A stretch of DNA of 64,000 nt, from positions 186,001-250,000 of the forward strand of contig NZ_WNIJ01000001.1 of assembly GCF_009725755.1 (NCBI RefSeq), written 5' to 3'. Source of the DNA: Bombella sp. ESL0385 (lineage in GTDB: Bacteria > Pseudomonadota > Alphaproteobacteria > Acetobacterales > Acetobacteraceae). The notes under the pieces were generated by a model. The model was not told the origin of the DNA. It was given only the letters and a program-made list of their open reading frames with translations, and did no database searches. A program made the translations under genes and the position numbers. Below are positions 63,713 to 64,000 of this stretch, piece by piece; within the stretch, counting starts at the first letter, position 1, and every line of letters begins with the position of its first letter.

Positions 63713-64000
63713 TTACTGCTCCTTTATCGCATGTGCGTGTGCATGATCTTTGCCTTTTTGGCCCTCATGGTGTGCATGGGGAGGAGCAACGTCTTGGCCA
63801 GCGTTTTTATATCTCAATAGATGTGCAGGCGGATCTTTCTGCTGCGACAAGCGCGGATGATTACGAAAAGGCCGTCTGTTATGGCCAGCTATGCCAGATT
63901 GCTGAGGCAGTGTTCCATGATACGACCTATCATTTGATAGAGACGTTAGCCGCGCAGATTGGTCATGCTGTGTTGGCGGCTCATGCTGTGGTGGAGCAGG
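63709..64000 (+). CDS. folB: Dihydroneopterin aldolase (partial, C-terminus cut off)
   Basis: A GTG at 63709, overlapping the folP stop, starts an open frame reading VITAPLSHVRVHDLCLFGPH, then GVHGEEQRLGQRFYISIDVQ and a later AVCYGQLCQIAEAVFHD and HLIETLAAQIG, all typical of FolB, which acts two steps before FolP. Ninety-seven codons are visible and the frame runs off the window. The folP-folB overlap is common in bacteria. Confidence 0.92.
   Translation, partial: MITAPLSHVRVHDLCLFGPHGVHGEEQRLGQRFYISIDVQADLSAATSADDYEKAVCYGQLCQIAEAVFHDTTYHLIETLAAQIGHAVLAAHAVVEQ

Overview
The window is about 64 kb of chromosome that looks like an acetic acid bacterium (family Acetobacteraceae, Alphaproteobacteria). 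Pointers are the housekeeping blocks (aminotransferase-hom-glpX-recJ, the sulfite reductase operon with DUF2849 and DUF934), an NAD-type mannitol 2-dehydrogenase, two OprB-type sugar porins, a TonB receptor and moderate GC. The bee- and nectar-associated genera (Bombella, Saccharibacter and relatives) are a reasonable guess, but no 16S or marker comparison was possible.

Layout. 1-4.9 kb: uvrA (cut by the window edge), divergent ssb plus a lytic-transglycosylase lipoprotein, and a DUF421 membrane protein. 5.1-7.4 kb: a HAD phosphatase and mannitol dehydrogenase. 7.56-13.81 kb: a very large type I-E-like CRISPR array of 103 repeats and 102 spacers in an exact 61-bp register, with no cas gene anywhere in the window. 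13.9-17.8 kb: siroheme synthase and sulfite reductase operon. 17.9-20.3 kb: a TonB-dependent receptor broken by five small indels. 20.4-25.7 kb: amino-acid permease, TauD-like dioxygenase, a short-chain dehydrogenase, cysteine synthase and a divergent Rrf2 regulator, so much of 14-25.7 kb is about sulfur. 26-31 kb: a 1657-residue autotransporter.

31.0-44.5 kb is the most striking region: an aryl-polyene/xanthomonadin-type biosynthetic cluster in two divergent operons. The minus-strand operon encodes, in order of transcription, an acyl carrier protein, an adenylating ligase fused to a hot-dog dehydratase, an LpxL-like acyltransferase, a LolA-like carrier, an RND/MMPL exporter, a ketosynthase, a ketosynthase-like partner lacking the cysteine, a second dehydratase and a halogenase-like flavoprotein. 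A LysE-type exporter follows. The plus-strand operon encodes a COG4648 membrane protein, two tandem UbiE-like methyltransferases and an FkbO/XanB2-type chorismatase, which could supply a hydroxybenzoate starter. No ketoreductase lies in the cluster.

44.4-50.0 kb: a DyP peroxidase, a secreted beta-propeller and two paralogous OprB porins, probably one operon. 50.2-64 kb is mostly housekeeping: tRNA-Glu, recJ, glpX, hom, an aminotransferase, an OmpA-like lipoprotein, a ClpP paralogue with a di-iron ferritin-like protein, recA, a gamma-glutamyltransferase-like lipoprotein, a DsbA-family thioredoxin, folP and the start of folB.

Many lines of a six-frame translation inside the CRISPR array are repeat artefacts and are not annotated as genes. 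All functional calls rest on sequence motifs read by eye; no database search was run.
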